Shown here: in pieces, positions 5,750 to 9,304 of the stretch | Numbering within the stretch: the stretch's first letter is position 1 | Layout: each line of letters opens with the position of its first letter | Source of the DNA: Candidatus Poseidoniia archaeon | GTDB taxonomy: Archaea > Thermoplasmatota > Poseidoniia > MGIII > CG-Epi1 | NCBI GenBank assembly: GCA_029941645.1 | Contig: JAPYSZ010000038.1 | Location: forward strand, 1-9,304 | Length of the DNA: 9,304 nt | Direction: 5' to 3' | Program-made: the position numbers and the translations under genes | The notes under the pieces: generated by a model | The model's database searches: none | The model's input: the letters and a program-made list of their open reading frames with translations, nothing else | Told to the model about the DNA's origin: nothing

Positions 5750-7834
5750 ATGGCAACAAAGAAGAACGAGTCTGTTGAGGAAGAAGAGAGTTATGACTCT
5801 CTACATGCAGAGGAAATACTGCCAGAATTAACGGGCATGCCTATCGAAGTACATATTCGTAGACACAGTAGATTTCTATTATTTCTAGTCTTTTGTCTAT
5901 ACCTAGGCTGGTATAGTTTTGCTTTATTTCTCATCGCTTGGATAACGGGTGTCAGATGGGCTGAAAATGAAGGGTATTTGCAAAAATACAACATGGACCT
6001 AGTATGGGGTCGTTCTTTCCTGATGTGGAGAACTGATTGGGGAAAGGATTTCATAGAAAGAATTTCTCAAAATAAACCTTTCTGGAGAAGAGTAGGAGAT
6101 GTTTGGGTTGTAACTGTTTTTATTATTATGATTCTCATGTTCTCGCTGCTTCTATGGCAAGCAACTTTAGCTTGGCAGATCCCTAAAACATCTGCAGTTT
6201 CACCAAAGATGATGATTGGATTGCCGGGTTTAAATCCTGTAATCCCCCTGTGGTATGGTATTCTAGCTTTAGTAATTGCAATGGTCGTTCATGAATTCAG
6301 TCATGGAATTTTGAGTAGGGTTGCTGATGTTAAAGTCAAAGCACTTGGCTTGTTACTTTTCTTTTTCCCAGTTGGAGCTTTTGTAGAACCTGATGAAGAA
6401 GAAATGAAATCCATGAAAAAGTGGGAGAGAATGAGACTCTATGCTGCCGGACCTGGGAGCAACATGGTTGTTGCAGTTGTTTTTTCATTCTTATTTTCTT
6501 CTGTAATGGTAGCTTCTCTAGAACCTGCTGAAGATGGATTATTGTTGTACAGTGTAAGTGCCGATTACGGAGGTGCTGAAGCCGGCCTTGAACCTTGGAT
6601 GCTTCTAACTGCTATTGATGAAGAAGAAGTCCGAAATACTGATGATTGGAAACGTGTAATGAACGATACCTATGCAGGACAAAACGTCAATGTCTCAATT
6701 CTTAATCGAGGTGTCCCTGAAATCTATTCGGTAACATTATCTGATAAGGGAAGTTACTATCTGAAATATTATCCAGATTACTATGAATCATGGATGTCTG
6801 GAAAAGGGTTCATGGGTGTTGCTGCTGAGAATCCCAAAATTATAACTGATAGTTTGGCAAACCCAACTGAGAATATTTTACTGTACATTTCTTTACCTTT
6901 CGCTAAACTTCAACCATTCCCAGAACATTTTACTTCGATTTATGAGCCTGCAGGAGCTATTGGGATCTTACCTGATAACATCTTCTGGATTTTAGCTAAC
7001 TCCTTCTACTGGATATTCTGGCTAAATCTGATGGTTGGATTGACAAACGCCCTTCCTGCCGTACCTCTTGATGGGGGATTCATATTTGCGGATGGAGTTA
7101 CTGGAATTCTAGATAAATTCAAAAAAGGAATGTCAGAACAAAGAAAAGAAAAAATCGTTGATAATTTGGTAGGAATTCTGGCTTTTACGGTTGTATTCTT
7201 AGTAGTTTGGCAACTTGTTGGACCTAGACTTGTTGGTACTGATCCCGTAATATTAGATGCAAACATAAATGCTGCCGATACTCAAGGATGGAATGGTGAT
7301 GTTTTCGAATTTGACGCGTCTATGTCAAATGGTAATTTCGTAACCTATGAGTGGGACTTTGGTGATAATAATACAGCCACTGGAGAAAAAGTATCTCATT
7401 CTTGGACTGAAGGTGGACTATACTTCGTTGTATTGACTGCTAAAGATTCTGAAGATCGGCAAAGTGTCGCATTTGAACAAGTGAGTATCAACCATTTTAC
7501 TGAAGGAGACGGAAGTGTTGGTGGAGGTTCCGACGATACAGTACCTACTACTGTGAATCCATACGTGAAAACTGTAAGCATTTACATCAATGTAACTGGT
7601 GACAATGGATTGCCTATTGTACAGTCTGATGTTACGGTTACAATCAACAGTCCCTCTGGGGCTGTGTTCGAGCAAGATTTTTCACTTAATAATGGAGAAA
7701 CACAAGCTGTCAGCTTCAGCACAAGTGAAGGTGAAATGGTAGGGGAATGGGAAATATTCTTAGAATCTAACGATCCTGCTTCTGATTTCACTTATGATTA
7801 CGATTGGTACACTTATTATCAGTCTAATTCTTGA
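5750..7834 (+). CDS. M50-family (site-2-type) intramembrane metalloprotease with PDZ-like, PKD and beta-rich C-terminal domains
   Basis: A 694-aa zinc protease of the S2P/M50 family, which cuts membrane-embedded substrates. Metal motif HEFSH is at 181-185 (ligands H181 and H185, catalytic E182), and the third-ligand motif N433-ALPAVPLDGG carries D441. Predicted helices are about 42-67, 118-142, 164-187, 196-214, 234-256, 411-432 and 473-491. The region 262-332 (LYSVSADYGGAEAGLEP..., then LLTAIDEEEV) fits a PDZ domain. A Lys/Arg-rich stretch before the last helix argues that the tail is outside the cell. The tail holds a PKD domain (about 498-581) with YEWDFGD at 533-539, a Gly/Ser/Asp linker, and a second beta-rich domain (about 603-690). 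Site-2 proteases usually end soon after the DG-motif helices, so about 200 extra residues are unusual. A weak AGGA precedes the ATG. Substrate unknown. Confidence 0.92.
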   Translation: MATKKNESVEEEESYDSLHAEEILPELTGMPIEVHIRRHSRFLLFLVFCLYLGWYSFALFLIAWITGVRWAENEGYLQKYNMDLVWGRSFLMWRTDWGKDFIERISQNKPFWRRVGDVWVVTVFIIMILMFSLLLWQATLAWQIPKTSAVSPKMMIGLPGLNPVIPLWYGILALVIAMVVHEFSHGILSRVADVKVKALGLLLFFFPVGAFVEPDEEEMKSMKKWERMRLYAAGPGSNMVVAVVFSFLFSSVMVASLEPAEDGLLLYSVSADYGGAEAGLEPWMLLTAIDEEEVRNTDDWKRVMNDTYAGQNVNVSILNRGVPEIYSVTLSDKGSYYLKYYPDYYESWMSGKGFMGVAAENPKIITDSLANPTENILLYISLPFAKLQPFPEHFTSIYEPAGAIGILPDNIFWILANSFYWIFWLNLMVGLTNALPAVPLDGGFIFADGVTGILDKFKKGMSEQRKEKIVDNLVGILAFTVVFLVVWQLVGPRLVGTDPVILDANINAADTQGWNGDVFEFDASMSNGNFVTYEWDFGDNNTATGEKVSHSWTEGGLYFVVLTAKDSEDRQSVAFEQVSINHFTEGDGSVGGGSDDTVPTTVNPYVKTVSIYINVTGDNGLPIVQSDVTVTINSPSGAVFEQDFSLNNGETQAVSFSTSEGEMVGEWEIFLESNDPASDFTYDYDWYTYYQSNS

Positions 7835-7882
7835 ACGAGTCTTTAATAATGCGCAGTATTTTGCCTGCATGAAAACATAGGG

Positions 7883-7898
7883 TATCTAATTCCTATAA
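7883..7898 (+). promoter_or_regulatory. Weak putative promoter element upstream of hpd
   Basis: The 75-base gap before hpd contains TATCTAATTCCTATAA, whose first half is centred about 23 bases before the ATG. This is the right place for a TATA box of a leaderless or short-leader transcript, but the match is poor. An imperfect dyad, AATAATGCGCAGTATT, lies further upstream at 7845-7860. Either could be chance in AT-rich DNA. Confidence 0.2.
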
Positions 7899-7909
7899 CG
7901 AGAATCTCA

Positions 7910-8998
7910 ATGAGTAAAGACCCAGTTCCACTGAAAGCCGTGCACCACATAGAATTTTGGGTGGGTAATGCGAAGCAAGCTGCATATTTCTACAGAAACG
8001 CATTTGGTTTCAATCAAATTGCATATTCTGGATTAGAAACTGGAAATAGAGAAAAAGCGAGTTATGTTTTAGGTCAAGGAAGAGTTAGATTGGTTTTCTC
8101 TACACCATTAAATGGAAATAATGAAATATCTGATCACATAAAACAACATGGAGATGGTGTTAAGGACATTGCATTCCATGTAGGCGATGCAAAGGCCTGT
8201 TATGACGCCTGTATAGAACGAGGGGCAAAGAGTGCCTCTGAGCCTGTAGAATTGAAAGATGAAAATGGTTCTATTACTCATGCTGCCATTCATACTTACG
8301 GAGAAACTATTCACTCCTTTATCTCACATGATAATTACGATGGGCCTTTCCTCCCTGGATACATGGAGAAAGTAATCGAAGAAGAACCTATTGGACTTAG
8401 ATTTGTAGATCACATTGTAGGTAATGTCGAACTAGGAAAAATGAATGAATGGGCTGATTTCTATGCAAACATAATGGGATTCACCCAATTACTTCATTTC
8501 ACTGATGAGGACATTTCTACAGAATATTCAGCACTAATGTCAAAAGTAATGGAAAGTGATAATGGAAGAATCAAATTCCCAATCAATGAACCTGCGGAGG
8601 GGCGAAAGAAATCACAAATCGAAGAATATCTAGAATTTTATGATGGACCTGGTGTCCAACATATTGCATTGCTAACTGACGATATTGTGAAAGCCATAAC
8701 TGAACTAAGAAGACGGGGCGTAGAATTTTTGGAAGTGCCTGATACTTATTACGATACTCTGACAAAAAGAATTGGTGAAATTGATGAGGATATTGACGTT
8801 CTCAAAAAACTAGGAATTCTTGTGGATAGAGATGATGAGGGATATTTATTGCAACTATTTACAAAACCAGTGGAAGACAGGCCTACTCTTTTCTATGAAG
8901 TTATTCAAAGAAAAGGTTCAAAAGGATTTGGCCAAGGAAATTTCCAAGCTCTTTTTGAGTCAATAGAAAAAGCTCAAGCTGAAAGAGGAAACTTGTAA
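7910..8998 (+). CDS. hpd: 4-hydroxyphenylpyruvate dioxygenase
   Basis: A 362-aa iron-dependent dioxygenase that converts 4-hydroxyphenylpyruvate, made from tyrosine, into homogentisate with release of CO2. It has the two tandem vicinal-oxygen-chelate halves of the family: an N-terminal half (about 8-155, beginning AVHHIEFWVGNAKQAAYFY) and a catalytic C-terminal half (about 165-340, beginning RFVDHIVGNV). The three iron ligands are visible as H168 (in VDHIVG), H251 (in GVQHIALLT) and E330 (in FYEVIQR). Their spacing of 83 and 79 residues equals what I recall for the Streptomyces enzyme (H187, H270, E349). The C-terminal GSKGFGQGNFQALFESIE is the expected lid-helix region. The ATG start gives the usual N-terminus. 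The stop overlaps the hmgA start as TAATG, so the two make one operon for successive steps. Confidence 0.97.
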   Translation: MSKDPVPLKAVHHIEFWVGNAKQAAYFYRNAFGFNQIAYSGLETGNREKASYVLGQGRVRLVFSTPLNGNNEISDHIKQHGDGVKDIAFHVGDAKACYDACIERGAKSASEPVELKDENGSITHAAIHTYGETIHSFISHDNYDGPFLPGYMEKVIEEEPIGLRFVDHIVGNVELGKMNEWADFYANIMGFTQLLHFTDEDISTEYSALMSKVMESDNGRIKFPINEPAEGRKKSQIEEYLEFYDGPGVQHIALLTDDIVKAITELRRRGVEFLEVPDTYYDTLTKRIGEIDEDIDVLKKLGILVDRDDEGYLLQLFTKPVEDRPTLFYEVIQRKGSKGFGQGNFQALFESIEKAQAERGNL

Positions 8999-9304
8999 TG
9001 CATAGGTATCGCAAACTAGGGAAAATGCCAAAGAAAAGGCACACTGTTTTCAGGGATAAAAATGGCAGGATTTACCACGAAGAGTTGAAAGGAAACAAAG
9101 GATTTGTTGGGCCTTCATCTCTCCTTTATCATGTACACCCCCCCACTGAAGTAATATCAACAAAACAAATCGGTACATTTGATGTTGTAGAAGAAGATGA
9201 TCGAAGCCTACGAATGAGACATTTCTACACTAATCGTGCAAAAAAGGGCGGAAGTATCATTATGGATCGTGTTCCGTTTTTATTCAATGATGATGCTATC
9301 CTCA
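8998..9304 (+). CDS. hmgA: Homogentisate 1,2-dioxygenase, N-terminal part, cut by window edge
   Basis: An open frame of 102 complete codons to the right edge. It begins MHRYRKLGKMPKKRHTVFRD and continues with YHEELKGNKGFVGPSSLLYHVHPPTEV, the characteristic N-terminus of homogentisate 1,2-dioxygenase in its cupin-like prokaryotic form. The enzyme opens the ring of homogentisate to give maleylacetoacetate, the step after Hpd. The iron ligands lie in the missing C-terminal half, so activity cannot be judged here. The start shares one base with the hpd stop (TAATG), with AGAGGAA about nine bases upstream, consistent with translational coupling. A run of seven C at 9138-9144 codes the conserved His-Pro-Pro and leaves the frame intact. 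Confidence 0.93.
   Translation, partial: MHRYRKLGKMPKKRHTVFRDKNGRIYHEELKGNKGFVGPSSLLYHVHPPTEVISTKQIGTFDVVEEDDRSLRMRHFYTNRAKKGGSIIMDRVPFLFNDDAIL

Noticed and set aside
7418..7675. Minus-strand open frames opposite the PKD tail of the protease gene
   Set aside because: Several overlapping short frames occur here on the opposite strand. The plus frame has a clear PKD motif and continuous coding, so these are shadows.
7845..7860. Imperfect palindrome AATAATGCGCAGTATT, possible terminator or operator before hpd
   Set aside because: The arms have a mismatch and are mostly A/T with a GCGC centre, leaving no stable hairpin loop. It is about 50 bases from the hpd start, and chance is a sufficient explanation in AT-rich DNA.
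9138..9144. Run of seven C as a possible frameshift site in hmgA
   Set aside because: The frame on both sides encodes the expected HGD N-terminus (LLYHVHPPTEV) without interruption, so there is no sign of a frameshift.
1..9304. CRISPR array, transposon, prophage or defence system
   Set aside because: No regularly spaced repeats, transposase, integrase, terminal repeats or nuclease/defence genes were seen. All genes read as housekeeping, envelope or catabolic functions with similar base composition.

Overview
This AT-rich window is packed with protein-coding genes and contains no RNA gene, CRISPR array or insertion sequence that I could recognise. It looks like an uncultured marine planktonic archaeon, with Marine Group II/III (Poseidoniia and relatives) as my best guess. 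The reasons are starts that mostly lack strong Shine-Dalgarno sequences, TATA-like elements sitting about 25 bases upstream of starts, an archaeal-looking TatA, a site-2 protease fused to a PKD domain, and a bacterial-type MutS beside aerobic tyrosine catabolism. The assignment is inferred from gene content, not from a marker gene, and a bacterial source is not excluded.

Layout: Positions 1-621 are on the minus strand. They hold tatA (57 aa) and, overlapping its end by 14 bases, a membrane protein that runs off the left edge and ends in an Ig-like (He_PIG-type) motif. Divergent from tatA is a plus-strand run of tatC, an LLM-class flavin-dependent oxidoreductase and a full-length mutS, with gaps of 3 and 19 bases. 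A minus-strand gene (5005-5688) overlaps the mutS end by 4 bases and encodes a three-helix membrane protein with a beta-rich C-terminal domain. Divergent from it is a 694-aa M50-family intramembrane protease with a PDZ-like segment, a PKD domain and a further beta-rich tail. After a 75-base gap comes hpd (4-hydroxyphenylpyruvate dioxygenase), coupled by TAATG to hmgA (homogentisate 1,2-dioxygenase), which runs off the right edge.

Functional picture: Three themes share the window. The first is protein export and the cell envelope: TatA, TatC, the M50 protease and two membrane proteins with Ig-like or beta-rich domains. The second is DNA mismatch repair (MutS). The third is tyrosine breakdown through homogentisate (Hpd then HmgA). 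The points most worth a second look are the TatC, which seems to lack the acidic residues that read the twin-arginine signal, and the M50 protease with its PKD-containing tail. I see no clearly new multi-gene system.
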